DNA from: Acetobacterium malicum subsp. dehalogenans DSM 11527
Lineage (GTDB): Bacteria > Bacillota > Clostridia > Eubacteriales > Eubacteriaceae
Length of the DNA: 53,050 nucleotides
Assembly: GCF_000472665.1 (NCBI RefSeq)
Contig: NZ_KI421449.1
Span: forward strand, 1-53,050
Direction: 5' to 3'
In this document: piece after piece, positions 25,836 through 34,748 of the stretch
How the letters are laid out: the number at the start of each line of letters is the position of its first letter
How positions within the stretch are numbered: position 1 is the stretch's first letter
Position numbers and translations under genes: made by a program
The notes under the pieces: generated by a model
What the model was told of the DNA's origin: nothing
Seen by the model: the letters and a program-made list of their open reading frames with translations, nothing else
Databases searched by the model: none

Positions 25836-26573
25836 ATGGCATATGCAGTTAGTCTGGAAACATTTGAGGGGCCTCTGGATTTATTAATCAATCTGATCCA
25901 GAAAAATAAGATCGATATTTGTGATATTCCCATTGCAACGATCACCAACCAATATTTATTGCAGATCAGGACCTGGCAGGACATGGATATGGATGTGGCC
26001 AGTGAGTTTATTGTCATGGCTGCCAGACTGCTGGAAATAAAGGCAAAAGCGCTACTGCCCAAAGACGAAGATGAACGGGAAGATCCCGAAGATTTACAGG
26101 CCCGACTGGTTCGGCAATTGGTGGAGTATAAGATCTTTAAAGACATCAGCCATTATTTTCAAACGCGGGAGCAGAACGAACTTTGTGCCATTTATCGGGA
26201 TCCTGAGTACATCCCCCAAAATACAGAAGTGGTTCCACTGGTCATAGATCCCTACTCCCTTGAACAATGCTTTAAACAGCTGTTGTTTCAGAAAGAAGAG
26301 GAGTTGGAGGCGATTGCACCGCCCCAGAAGATAATCCGGGAATTATTCAGCATTGAAGAAAAAATCGCCGAAATAACCGATATTCTAGTTCAGGCGGGCG
26401 AAGCAGGAGTGAGCTTTTCAGAGCTGCTCCATCCGGACATTTCCCGGGAAGAGGTGGTGGTAACTCTGCTGTCGCTGCTTGAAATGGTCAAAACCAGCGG
26501 TTTGCGACTGCTTCAAAACCGGGTATTTATTGATTTTCAGATTCACAGGGAGGTGGAGAACAATGAACAGTGA
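25836..26573 (+). CDS. scpA: Segregation and condensation protein A
   Basis: This 245-residue kleisin starts with FEGPLDLLINLIQKNKIDI, the conserved SMC-head-binding segment. It has an acidic linker around 75-95 and a C-terminal winged-helix part near 180-240 (FSELLHPDISREEVVVTLLS). With Smc and ScpB it forms the bacterial condensin that organises replicated chromosomes. It overlaps scpB by 11 bp. Confidence 0.96.
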   Translation: MAYAVSLETFEGPLDLLINLIQKNKIDICDIPIATITNQYLLQIRTWQDMDMDVASEFIVMAARLLEIKAKALLPKDEDEREDPEDLQARLVRQLVEYKIFKDISHYFQTREQNELCAIYRDPEYIPQNTEVVPLVIDPYSLEQCFKQLLFQKEEELEAIAPPQKIIRELFSIEEKIAEITDILVQAGEAGVSFSELLHPDISREEVVVTLLSLLEMVKTSGLRLLQNRVFIDFQIHREVENNEQ

Positions 26574-27213
26574 TGAACTGGCAGGGGTCATCGAAGGGAT
26601 TCTTTTTGGAGCCGGCGATGGGGTTTCAATGACGGAACTGTGCCGATGTCTGGATAAACCGGTATCGGAAGTACAGTTTGCCATGGAAATACTTAAACAG
26701 GATTATCAATCAAAAGCAAGGGGCATTCGTCTGGTCCAGATCAAGGATACCTATCAGCTTTCCACAAAGCCCGACTACTATCGATATATTAAAGAAATTA
26801 CCAGACATCAGGAAAAAACCGGCTTATCCCGGGCGGCCCTCGAAACCCTGGCAATTATTGCCTATCGCCAGCCGGTTACCCGGCTGGCCGTCGATGAACT
26901 GCGAGGCGTCAGCTCCAGCAGTGCGATCCAGCGTCTGCTGGATCGGGGATTGATCTGCGACGGGGGCCGGCTAGAAGCTCCGGGGCGGCCAATTCTCTAT
27001 AAAACGACCAATGCTTTTCTAAAAACCATGGGTTTTACCAGTCTTAAAGAGATTCCGGAATTTGAGGTATTTTCCCAGGGTAAACAGGAAAGTTTTGATC
27101 TGGAGCTGCTCAATAGTGAATCTGCGAAAAATGATGGTTCCAGTGAAGATTTACTGGCAGTCATGTTGGAAAAAACCATGGGTGATGCCCGGATTTTGGA
27201 GGCGGCCCAGTGA
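26563..27213 (+). CDS. scpB: Segregation and condensation protein B
   Basis: This 216-residue protein has two winged-helix domains. It includes the conserved GLSRAALETLAIIAYRQP near 87, followed by ELRGVSSSSAIQRLLDRGLI, and ends in an acidic tail. It dimerises and binds the ScpA kleisin in the condensin complex. ATG 26563 is preferred over an upstream in-frame start because AGGGAGGTGGAG directly precedes it and MNSDELAG is the usual type of N terminus. Its stop overlaps the rluB GTG start. Confidence 0.96.
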   Translation: MNSDELAGVIEGILFGAGDGVSMTELCRCLDKPVSEVQFAMEILKQDYQSKARGIRLVQIKDTYQLSTKPDYYRYIKEITRHQEKTGLSRAALETLAIIAYRQPVTRLAVDELRGVSSSSAIQRLLDRGLICDGGRLEAPGRPILYKTTNAFLKTMGFTSLKEIPEFEVFSQGKQESFDLELLNSESAKNDGSSEDLLAVMLEKTMGDARILEAAQ

Positions 27214-27914
27214 GAATTCAGAAATTCATGGCCCAATGCGGGGTCGCATCCCGTAGAAAATCCGAGGAAATGATTCAAAAAGGACTGGTTCAGATCAATG
27301 GTGTCACCATCCGCGAACCGGGTTTTCCGGTTGATCCGGAAAAAGATGAAATTTTCGTCGCCGGAAAAAAACTAACGACTGCGGCAAAAGTTTATATCAT
27401 GGTTAATAAGCCCAAAGGGGTCTTATCAACGTCAGAAGATACCCATGGGCGTCAACGGGTGTTGGATCTGGTACCGGTAAACGAACGGCTTTACACCGTC
27501 GGGCGATTGGATATGGATACCGAAGGGTTGCTACTACTGACAAATGACGGTGACCTGACCTTCTATCTGACGCACCCCAGCCATGAGTTTGGCAAGACTT
27601 ATGTGGGTCTGGTCAAAGGCTGTCCGGATAAAAGAAGTCTGGAGGCCTTCCGCAAGGGCATGAATATCGAGGATTACCGGACAGCTCCGGCAACCGTTAA
27701 AATTTTAAAAGTGAATTCGGATACCAGTCTGCTGGAAATGCGGATTCACGAGGGAAAAAAAAGACAGATCCGTAAAATGTGTGCCGCTATGGGCCACCCG
27801 ATTATTGATTTAAAACGGGTGGCTGTCGGTGATCTGACCTTGGGGAACTTGAAACCCGGGGAATGGCGGTATTTAAATAATGACGAAATTACTTATTTAA
27901 AAGGAGAAAACTAA
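27210..27914 (+). CDS. rluB: 23S/16S rRNA pseudouridine synthase, RluB/RsuA family
   Basis: This 234-residue protein has an N-terminal S4 RNA-binding domain (RIQKFMAQCGVASRRKSEEM), the catalytic motif GRLDMDTEGLLLLTNDG near 104 with the Asp nucleophile, and EGKKRQIRKMC near 188. It isomerises uridine in rRNA, most likely in 23S helix 89 by analogy with RluB. The start is GTG 27210 with GGAGG upstream, overlapping the scpB stop by four bases. The place behind scpB is standard in Firmicutes. Confidence 0.95.
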   Translation: MRIQKFMAQCGVASRRKSEEMIQKGLVQINGVTIREPGFPVDPEKDEIFVAGKKLTTAAKVYIMVNKPKGVLSTSEDTHGRQRVLDLVPVNERLYTVGRLDMDTEGLLLLTNDGDLTFYLTHPSHEFGKTYVGLVKGCPDKRSLEAFRKGMNIEDYRTAPATVKILKVNSDTSLLEMRIHEGKKRQIRKMCAAMGHPIIDLKRVAVGDLTLGNLKPGEWRYLNNDEITYLKGEN

Positions 27915-28312
27915 TGGTAAAAATAGGATTTCCACGAGCGTTTAGTCAAATACAGGCACTGTTTCCAGAAAAAGAAAAAGAGCGGGATTTATATATTGTG
28001 GCCGAGGATACGGCCAAGTCCGAAATCCTGGGAGCAGTTCGTTTTTTTTATGGGGCCGAACAGGTTGATATTTATGAAATGATCATGACCTTTCAGGGTG
28101 ATCAGGCGATGGCTGTTTTTGACGGAATCATCCGAACCTTGCTTTATAAAATGGCTGAAGAAGGGTGTACCACCCTGTCGGTCAAGGGAGCTACTGGTGA
28201 ATTTGCGACATATTTTAAAGACCATGGTTTTACCGAAGTAGAGGAAGGGCTGATCCATCGGGCTTTTGTGGGAGAATTCTTCAAGCCCTGTGCAGGCTGC
28301 AGTGAAAAATAG
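27914..28312 (+). CDS. GNAT-like small protein, function unknown
   Basis: This 132-residue protein has a fold resembling N-acetyltransferases: ILGAVRFFYG (strand 4-5 region), a helix DGIIRTLLYKMAEEG, and the C-terminal YFKDHGFTEVEE typical of GNAT motif B. The acetyl-CoA pocket motif R/Q-x-x-G-x-A is not clear. A C-terminal CAGC pair could bind a metal or form a disulfide. It starts inside the rluB stop codon (TAATG) and overlaps the next gene, so it belongs to this operon. Acetyltransferase activity is unproven. Confidence 0.65.
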   Translation: MVKIGFPRAFSQIQALFPEKEKERDLYIVAEDTAKSEILGAVRFFYGAEQVDIYEMIMTFQGDQAMAVFDGIIRTLLYKMAEEGCTTLSVKGATGEFATYFKDHGFTEVEEGLIHRAFVGEFFKPCAGCSEK

Positions 28313-28883
28313 TCCACTGCGGGTTACCGATCTGGCCTGGAATTTTTTGCGACCGGTTATTGACCCCGGTGATATTGTGGTGGATGCCACTGCCGGAACG
28401 GGTCAGGATACCCTCTTTCTCTGCCAATGTGTGGGGGAAACCGGCCGGGTTTTTGCCTTTGACATTCAGGCGACCGCTTTGCAACAAACAAAAGAAAATC
28501 TGGAAAAAAGCGGGTTTGCCGATCAGGTCACCCTGATTCATCAAAGTCACGAATCGATGGTACCGGTTTTAAAGGCGGCCGCTGTTGAGGAACGAGCGGT
28601 TAAAGCAATTATGTTCAATCTGGGCTATTTTCCGGGCGGTGATCAAACCATCATCACCCAGCTTGAAACAACCATGATTGCACTGGAAGGGGCATTATCC
28701 TTATTGGCAACCGGCGGATTAATAACGTTGTGCCTCTATCCCGGGCATCCCGGGGGAGGTGCCGAAGCACAGGCTGTGATTAGATGGTGTGAGGCCCTGG
28801 AATCGCCTTTTGTAGCCCATCATTTTCGGACTTTGAATCGAAAAGCTCCGCCCACATTTGTCATGATCCAGAGAACGAGGTAG
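28302..28883 (+). CDS. Class I SAM-dependent methyltransferase (YtqB/rRNA methylase-like)
   Basis: This protein is about 193 residues long. It has SAM motif I VVDATAGTGQDTLFL near 25, motif II-like VFAFDIQATAL, and the family signatures MFNLGYFPGGD near 107 and LYPGHPGGGAEA near 145. The last two are typical of the YtqB group, annotated as putative rRNA methylases. The substrate is unknown. GTG 28302 is preferred; it overlaps the previous gene by 11 bp. An in-frame TTG at 28266 would give a 12-residue extension. Confidence 0.85.
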   Translation: MKNSPLRVTDLAWNFLRPVIDPGDIVVDATAGTGQDTLFLCQCVGETGRVFAFDIQATALQQTKENLEKSGFADQVTLIHQSHESMVPVLKAAAVEERAVKAIMFNLGYFPGGDQTIITQLETTMIALEGALSLLATGGLITLCLYPGHPGGGAEAQAVIRWCEALESPFVAHHFRTLNRKAPPTFVMIQRTR

Positions 28884-28886
28884 ATT

Positions 28887-29810
28887 ATGAAAGACGTTTC
28901 AAGTGTAAAAGAATGTCGAGATATTTTTTCGGCAATTAAGAAGCGTTATCCAAAACTGAGCAAATCCCATAAACTGATTGCCGATTATATGCTGAGTCAC
29001 TATGAGCGTGTTGCCGAAATGTCAGCGGTAACGGTGGCCAAAAGTGTTGGTGTTAGCGAAGCAACCGTGGTTCGTTTTTCGGTTACGCTGGGTTATGAAG
29101 GCTACCCGGAATTCCGGCGGGCAATAAAAAATGAAATTAACAGTAAACTGACAACCATTGAACGCATCGACATGACCCTGCGAAATGAACAAAAAGAAAA
29201 GGCCTTGCAGGAAACGGTGCATAATGTTTTGAAGTCAGATCTATCAAATATTAACGCCACCTTTGAAGAATTTGACTATGAGATTTTCAAGTCCTGTATT
29301 GACTTAATCTTAGATGCCCGTAAGGTCGTTATCATCGGCTTTCGAACCACGACCCTGCTAACTGAGCATCTCGGTTATTATCTTAATCTGATTCTAGATA
29401 ATGTCAGAGTCGTCAATTATGGGGTGTCTGATATTTATGAGCATTTAATCCGGGTTAATGAAGAAGATGTCGTTATCGCCATCAGTTTTCCCCGCTATGC
29501 CCAAAAAACCTATGAGGCGGTTGAATTTTTGAAAAACAAAGGGGTAAAAATTATTACGATCTCGGATAATGAAAATGCCCCCATCAATATTTTTACCCAA
29601 CATCGGCTGATTGCCAAAAGCAATGTTTACTCGTTTGTGGATTCACTGGTGGCACCGCTTTCGTTAATCAACGCCCTGGTAATTTCGGTGGGACTGAGAA
29701 ATATCGGAAAAACAAAAGAGACCTTCAATGAACTTGAGGAAATATGGCGGGAACATTATATCTATACCGGCGATGAATTGGAAAATAGTTCGCGAAAGGA
29801 CAAAGAATAA
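28887..29810 (+). CDS. RpiR/MurR-family transcriptional regulator
   Basis: This 307-residue protein has an N-terminal HTH_6 domain (about 10-85, VAKSVGVSEATVVRFSVTLG) and a C-terminal SIS sugar-phosphate-binding domain (about 130-265, VVIIGFRTTTLLTEHLGYYL). Members regulate sugar or amino-sugar catabolism in response to a phosphosugar. Here it sits inside a housekeeping operon, not beside sugar genes, so its target is not evident. It follows the methyltransferase by 3 bp and precedes a flavoprotein by 3 bp. Confidence 0.92.
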   Translation: MKDVSSVKECRDIFSAIKKRYPKLSKSHKLIADYMLSHYERVAEMSAVTVAKSVGVSEATVVRFSVTLGYEGYPEFRRAIKNEINSKLTTIERIDMTLRNEQKEKALQETVHNVLKSDLSNINATFEEFDYEIFKSCIDLILDARKVVIIGFRTTTLLTEHLGYYLNLILDNVRVVNYGVSDIYEHLIRVNEEDVVIAISFPRYAQKTYEAVEFLKNKGVKIITISDNENAPINIFTQHRLIAKSNVYSFVDSLVAPLSLINALVISVGLRNIGKTKETFNELEEIWREHYIYTGDELENSSRKDKE

Positions 29811-29813
29811 TCA

Positions 29814-31049
29814 ATGAGTAGAATAGCAATAATTGGAGGCGGCCCCGGCGGCATGATGGCGGCGGTGGCGGCGGTCGAAAAGGGACATCAGGTTGATTTG
29901 TTCGACAGTAACGAAAAGCTGGGAAAAAAACTGTACATTACCGGAAAGGGTCGCTGTAACCTGACCAATGCCGTGGACATTGGCGATTATTTTGACAGCA
30001 TTGTCCACAATCGCAGCTTTATGTACAGCGCCTTATATTCATACACAAATGCGGATTTTATGGCCTTTATGGAAAATAATGGAGTACCTTTAAAAATAGA
30101 ACGAGGGGATCGGGTTTTCCCAGTTTCGGATAAATCCAGCGATGTGATCAGTGCTTTCAAAACGGTGTTGAAACATAATCGCTGCCAGGTGCATTTAAAC
30201 ACAAAAATAACCGATCTGTTAATTAACGATAATTCCGTTAACGGAATTGTCCTGGAAAATGGAGAAACGAGAAATTTCGATGCAGTCATTCTGGCATGTG
30301 GCGGAAAGAGTTATCCGTCTACCGGTTCGGACGGTAATTTTTTTAAGATCTTAGCAAAATGGGGTCATCAGATCACCCCTCTGGCGCCAGGTCTGGTACC
30401 TCTTAATACCAAAGAAGACTGGCCCCGAGATCTTCAGGGACTGGCTCTGAAAAATGTGGTCTTAACCCTGTATAAAAAAACACCAAAGGGACAAAAAAAG
30501 GTTAAGTCAATGTTGGGGGAGATGCTGTTCACCCATTTTGGGGTGTCCGGACCACTGGTTCTATCACTGAGCTCCGATATGATCGGGAATACCAAAGATT
30601 TTAGTCTGGAACTGGATTTAAAACCAGCTTTAAGTCTGGAACAGATGGATGCCCGGATTCAACGGGACTTCCTTAAATATCAGAACAAGGATTTTGGAAA
30701 TGCCCTGGGGGATTTATTGCCATCGAAAATGATTCCGGTGATGGTAACCTTGTCTGGGATTGACCCGGCCGCTAAGGTTAATCAGATCACCAGAGAGCAG
30801 CGACAAAAACTGGTAGAGTGTTTTAAACAGTTAAAGATTGGTATTGCCGGATTGCGGGATTTTACCGAAGCCATTATCACGGTTGGCGGTGTGAACGTAA
30901 AAGAAGTTGACCCGGGAACGATGGAATCAAAACTGATTAAGAATCTCTATATCGCTGGGGAGATGCTGGATGTGGATGCCCTAACTGGCGGATATAATAT
31001 CCAAATTGCCGTTTCCACCGGCTGGCTGGCCGGGAACGCAGCTGAATAA
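29814..31049 (+). CDS. BaiN/HI0933-family FAD-dependent oxidoreductase
   Basis: This 411-residue flavoprotein has the N-terminal dinucleotide fold AIIGGGPGGMMAA, the family hallmark GKKLYITGKGRCNLTN near 38, ACGGKSYPSTGSDG near 160, FTHFGVSGP near 240, and the C-terminal VNVKEVDPGTMESK ... AGEMLDVDALTGGYN. Members resemble BaiN, a bile-acid dehydrogenation enzyme, but most homologues have no assigned substrate. It uses FAD and presumably reduces or oxidises a small molecule in the cytosol. Confidence 0.92.
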   Translation: MSRIAIIGGGPGGMMAAVAAVEKGHQVDLFDSNEKLGKKLYITGKGRCNLTNAVDIGDYFDSIVHNRSFMYSALYSYTNADFMAFMENNGVPLKIERGDRVFPVSDKSSDVISAFKTVLKHNRCQVHLNTKITDLLINDNSVNGIVLENGETRNFDAVILACGGKSYPSTGSDGNFFKILAKWGHQITPLAPGLVPLNTKEDWPRDLQGLALKNVVLTLYKKTPKGQKKVKSMLGEMLFTHFGVSGPLVLSLSSDMIGNTKDFSLELDLKPALSLEQMDARIQRDFLKYQNKDFGNALGDLLPSKMIPVMVTLSGIDPAAKVNQITREQRQKLVECFKQLKIGIAGLRDFTEAIITVGGVNVKEVDPGTMESKLIKNLYIAGEMLDVDALTGGYNIQIAVSTGWLAGNAAE

Positions 31050-31082
31050 TTGTTAGTAAAGAGTTGGATGAGGGAGAGTAAG

Positions 31083-31736
31083 ATGCAAATTGCCATTGAT
31101 GGTCCTGCCGGTGCAGGAAAAAGTACCTTAGCAAAAAAAATAGCCGCAGCCTATAAGATGACCTATTTGGATACCGGTGCCATGTATCGCTGTATTGCCC
31201 ATTGCGTTTTAAATCAGATCGGTGATCGATTTGACAACGAGGCCGATATTGTGAAAATTGCCGGAGCCACTGTGATCCGGTTTGAGGGCGAGCAGGTGTT
31301 CTGCAACGATAAAGACGTGACTCGGGAAATACGAACCCCCCTGGTTTCCCGGCATACTTCCGATGTGGCCAGAATCAAAGCAGTCCGTGATCTGATGGTC
31401 AGTCAACAGCGTGAATATGCCAAAGACCATGCCGTAGTCATGGACGGCAGAGACATCGGTTCAGTGGTCTTGCCTGATGCTGAGCTGAAGTTTTTTCTGG
31501 ATGCGGATGTTCAGGAACGGGCGCAGCGAAGAAAAAAAGAAATGGATGAAAAAGGGAATACTAAAGCCCTGGAAGAAATAAAAACCGATATCGAAAATCG
31601 CGATAGCAATGACCGAAACCGTTCAGAAGGACCATTGGTTCAAGTCCCGGACGCCATTGTTATTGATACAACCGGAAAAAGCATTGAAGAAGTTTATGAA
31701 GAGATGAAAATCCATATTGATGAGGCCCGGCGATGA
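31083..31736 (+). CDS. cmk: Cytidylate kinase
   Basis: This 217-residue kinase has the P-loop IDGPAGAGKSTLAKK at the N terminus, YLDTGAMYRCIA, VMDGRDIGSVVLPDAELKFFL near 120, and ENRDSNDRNRSEGPL near 175. It phosphorylates CMP and dCMP with ATP. ATG 31083 is chosen because GGGAGAG lies just upstream; an earlier in-frame start at 31050 gives residues that do not belong to the family. Its end overlaps plsC by four bases (ATGA). Confidence 0.97.
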   Translation: MQIAIDGPAGAGKSTLAKKIAAAYKMTYLDTGAMYRCIAHCVLNQIGDRFDNEADIVKIAGATVIRFEGEQVFCNDKDVTREIRTPLVSRHTSDVARIKAVRDLMVSQQREYAKDHAVVMDGRDIGSVVLPDAELKFFLDADVQERAQRRKKEMDEKGNTKALEEIKTDIENRDSNDRNRSEGPLVQVPDAIVIDTTGKSIEEVYEEMKIHIDEARR

Positions 31737-32314
31737 TTTATAAAATCGGCCGATTCTTAACCTATCTGCTCAGTTTGATTCTCTTTCGGATCACCATTAC
31801 CGGTAAGGAAAATATTCCGGAGCACGGTGGTGCGCTAATCTGTCCCAATCACATCAGTAATATCGATCCTGTGGTGATTTCATTTACTACCTCCCGGGAG
31901 ATTCATTATATGGCCAAGGCCGAGCTGTTTAAAAATCCACTGTTAAGCTGGTTTTTCAAAAAGGTCAACGCCTTTCCGGTAAACCGGGAAAAGGTGGGGG
32001 TGGAAACCATTAAGACATCCTTGAAAATTCTCAAAGAAGACAAACTCCTGGGGATATTTCCGGAAGGTCATCGGGTCAACCCGGAAGACCGGACGCAGCC
32101 GGCCAGTGGTTTTGTCGTCTTTGGGATCAAGACAAAATCGCCAATCATTCCGGTGCGGATCAAAGGGCGATACCGTTTCAGAAGCAAAATCGAAATTATT
32201 ATTGGCAAGCCTGTTTATCTGGAAGAATATTATGGAAAAAAACTGTCTGATGAAGAAACCCGGCAGCTCAGTGAAAAAATTATGGATACGGTCTATGGAT
32301 TGGAATTGACTTGA
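31733..32314 (+). CDS. plsC: 1-acyl-sn-glycerol-3-phosphate acyltransferase
   Basis: This 193-residue membrane-associated protein has an N-terminal hydrophobic segment (about 5-22), the catalytic H-x4-D motif in CPNHISNIDP near 36-45, NAFPVNREK near 83, and GIFPEGHR near 108. It acylates lysophosphatidic acid to phosphatidic acid at the cytoplasmic membrane. It lies between cmk and ispH, a common order in Clostridia. Confidence 0.95.
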   Translation: MIYKIGRFLTYLLSLILFRITITGKENIPEHGGALICPNHISNIDPVVISFTTSREIHYMAKAELFKNPLLSWFFKKVNAFPVNREKVGVETIKTSLKILKEDKLLGIFPEGHRVNPEDRTQPASGFVVFGIKTKSPIIPVRIKGRYRFRSKIEIIIGKPVYLEEYYGKKLSDEETRQLSEKIMDTVYGLELT

Positions 32315-32321
32315 GGTTAAC

Positions 32322-34583
32322 ATGGAGATAATTATAGCGGAGAAGGCTGGCTATTGTTTTGGTATTGAAAATGCCATGAAAATGGTTCGGGATACCATTG
32401 AATCCGGTCAGGAAAAAATATATACATTAGGTCCGATCAGCCACAACACCCAGGAAACCAGGCGCCTGGCCGATCAGGGGGTGGTAATAATTGAAGACGA
32501 TGATGTCAAAAATTTAGAAACCGGCTGTATTATTTTGCGTTCCCACGGGGTCGGAAAAAAAATTATCGAAGCAATAAATCAAAAAGGACTACCGATCATC
32601 AATGCCACCTGTCCCTTTGTTCGGGCGGTTCAGAAAAAAGTGGAAAGTTATGATGCCGCCGGATATCAGATTGTCATTGTGGGAAATAAGGAGCATCCGG
32701 AGGTGATTGGAGCAAATGGCTGGTGCCAGGATAAAGCTTTAATAATTAATGATATAAATCAGTTGGAAAATATTGAAAGTTATGATAGAATATGTATCGT
32801 GGCTCAGACCACCATCATCGAATCCAGATTCAATGAAATTTGTGATGCGATCAGGTCAAGAGTCAATGAAGTAGTTATATTTAATACTATTTGCAGTGCC
32901 ACCGCTGAAAGACAAGCAGCGGCAGCGAAAACTGCAAAAGAAGTAGAATATATGATCGTAATTGGTGGATACCACAGTTCGAACACACAAAAACTGGCGG
33001 ATATTTGTAAATCCCATTGCGCAAAAACTTGTCACATAGAAACCATCCGGGACTTAGATCTCGCTGAAGTAATGAAATATCAAAAAATTGGTATTACCGC
33101 AGGGGCGTCAACACCGGATTGGATCGTTAAGGAGGTATTGGAAGGTATGGAAGAGCAAAACAAAATTGCTGAGGAAAACGTGGTCGTAGAAGTGGCGACT
33201 GAAGAACAGCCAACTGTTGTAGTTGAGGAAGTGGTGGAAACCATTGAAAAAGACGAGTATGATGATGCTAATTTCGATTTCGCTGCAGAAATTGAAGAAT
33301 CATTAAAAACAATTCGTCGGGGTGCTGAAATCGAAGGCGAAGTTATTCACATTGCTGAAGATGAAGTGATCTTAAACATTGGCTACAAAGCAGATGGTAT
33401 CATCAAAAAGAATGATTTCACATGGAGAAGCGATGAGGTATTATCTGAACTTGTACAATTAGGAGACAAAGTTTGGTGTATCGTAACTGATTTAAATGAA
33501 GGTTCTGGAAATGTAAAACTTTCAAAAATCAAATATGATAACCGTCTCGTACAAAAACAGTTAAGTGACGCCTTTGATAATAAAACGATCTTAGAAGGAA
33601 CAATCAAAGATATTTCTGGAAATGGTTTAATTGTAGATATCGGATTTACGGATATTTATATGCCAGCTTCACAGTATCATGTTCGTTACGTTAAAGACTT
33701 GAACACCCTGATCGGCGAAAAAGTTAAGGGTATCATCATTGATTACAACCCAAAACGACGTCGGGCGATTCTTTCCCAGAAAATTATTCTGGAAAAAGAT
33801 ATGAAAGAACGTCGGGAACAAGTAAAAGAAATGAAAGACAAACGTTTTGATGAATTAAACGTGGATGATGTTGTCAAAGGTGTGGTTAAAACCATTACTA
33901 ATTTCGGAATCTTTGTCGATCTTGACGGTATTGATGGTTTTGTTCATCGTTCAGACCTGACCTGGGAAAAAATTAATGAACCTAAAGATATCGTTGAAAA
34001 AGGCCAGGAAATTGAAGCCAAGGTTATCGCTAAAAATGATGAAGACAAAAAAATCAAATTAAGCGTAAAAGCATTAATGGATCGTCCTTGGGATGATTTC
34101 ATCGCTAAATATAATGTAGATGATGAAGTAGAAGTTACCATCACTAACATTTTAGATTTTGGTGCCTTTGCTGAAGTGATTCCAGGCGTTGAAGGTTTAA
34201 TTCACGTTTCTGAAATCAGCTACAACCGGGTTGAGTCCGTTGCTTCAGTTTTAAACACTGGTGATGTGTTAACTGTTAAAATCATCGGCATTAATCCAGA
34301 AAAAGAAAAAATCAGCTTAAGTAAAAAAGCAACCGAAGAAGCTCCAGCGCGTCCTGCTCCAACACCAAGAAGCAGCAATAGCAGCAGCAATGCCGGCTCT
34401 GGCGATCGTGACAGAACCAGCAACTACGGTGGCGGTGACAGAAATCGCAGACCACAACAAAGCCATAACAGCAACAATAACCGTAATAAAACAGTTTACG
34501 AAGAAACCGCCAATGTAACCCTTGGGGATTCTTTCGGTAACTTATTCGATGGCCTTTTCGGAGACAGCGAAGACGACAAATAA
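32322..34583 (+). CDS. ispH: IspH - ribosomal protein S1 fusion (HMBPP reductase plus S1 domains)
   Basis: This 753-residue protein is a fusion. Residues 1-283 are IspH, with the three Fe-S cysteines in KAGYCFG (Cys12), NATCPFVRA (near 96) and NTICSATAERQ (near 193). It reduces HMBPP to IPP/DMAPP in the MEP pathway. An acidic linker follows (about 285-325), then four S1 RNA-binding repeats (near 328, 415, 500 and 585; FGIFVDLDGIDGFVH and FGAFAEVIPGVEGLIH are the best). A Ser/Asn/Arg-rich low-complexity tail carries YGGGDRNRR. The fusion is known in Clostridia. A strong terminator follows and closes the operon that starts at 25192. Confidence 0.95.
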   Translation: MEIIIAEKAGYCFGIENAMKMVRDTIESGQEKIYTLGPISHNTQETRRLADQGVVIIEDDDVKNLETGCIILRSHGVGKKIIEAINQKGLPIINATCPFVRAVQKKVESYDAAGYQIVIVGNKEHPEVIGANGWCQDKALIINDINQLENIESYDRICIVAQTTIIESRFNEICDAIRSRVNEVVIFNTICSATAERQAAAAKTAKEVEYMIVIGGYHSSNTQKLADICKSHCAKTCHIETIRDLDLAEVMKYQKIGITAGASTPDWIVKEVLEGMEEQNKIAEENVVVEVATEEQPTVVVEEVVETIEKDEYDDANFDFAAEIEESLKTIRRGAEIEGEVIHIAEDEVILNIGYKADGIIKKNDFTWRSDEVLSELVQLGDKVWCIVTDLNEGSGNVKLSKIKYDNRLVQKQLSDAFDNKTILEGTIKDISGNGLIVDIGFTDIYMPASQYHVRYVKDLNTLIGEKVKGIIIDYNPKRRRAILSQKIILEKDMKERREQVKEMKDKRFDELNVDDVVKGVVKTITNFGIFVDLDGIDGFVHRSDLTWEKINEPKDIVEKGQEIEAKVIAKNDEDKKIKLSVKALMDRPWDDFIAKYNVDDEVEVTITNILDFGAFAEVIPGVEGLIHVSEISYNRVESVASVLNTGDVLTVKIIGINPEKEKISLSKKATEEAPARPAPTPRSSNSSSNAGSGDRDRTSNYGGGDRNRRPQQSHNSNNNRNKTVYEETANVTLGDSFGNLFDGLFGDSEDDK

Positions 34584-34598
34584 GAATTGCCTTTTAAA

Positions 34599-34639
34599 AG
34601 ATCCCAGCTCTGGTGTTTTCCGGAGCCGGGATCTTTTTT
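34599..34639 (+). terminator. Intrinsic terminator after ispH-rpsA
   Basis: A stem of about 15 bp with one mismatch (34599-34613 with 34620-34634) runs into a T-run. Confidence 0.92.
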
Positions 34640-34668
34640 AATTTAGGAAACTTTTTTTCGTTTACCTC

Positions 34669-34696
34669 TTGAAAAATATTTATTTCGTGCTATAAT
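34669..34696 (+). promoter_or_regulatory. Promoter of the isc operon
   Basis: TTGAAA (34669-34674), a 16-bp spacer and an extended -10 TGCTATAAT (TATAAT at 34691-34696). Just downstream a loose palindrome, TCCCG-N9-TCGGA near 34706-34724, could be the Rrf2/IscR operator. Confidence 0.75.
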
Positions 34697-34748
34697 GACA
34701 TTAAATCCCGGTGGAATACTCGGAAATAATCCAGGGAGGTTTAAGCAC

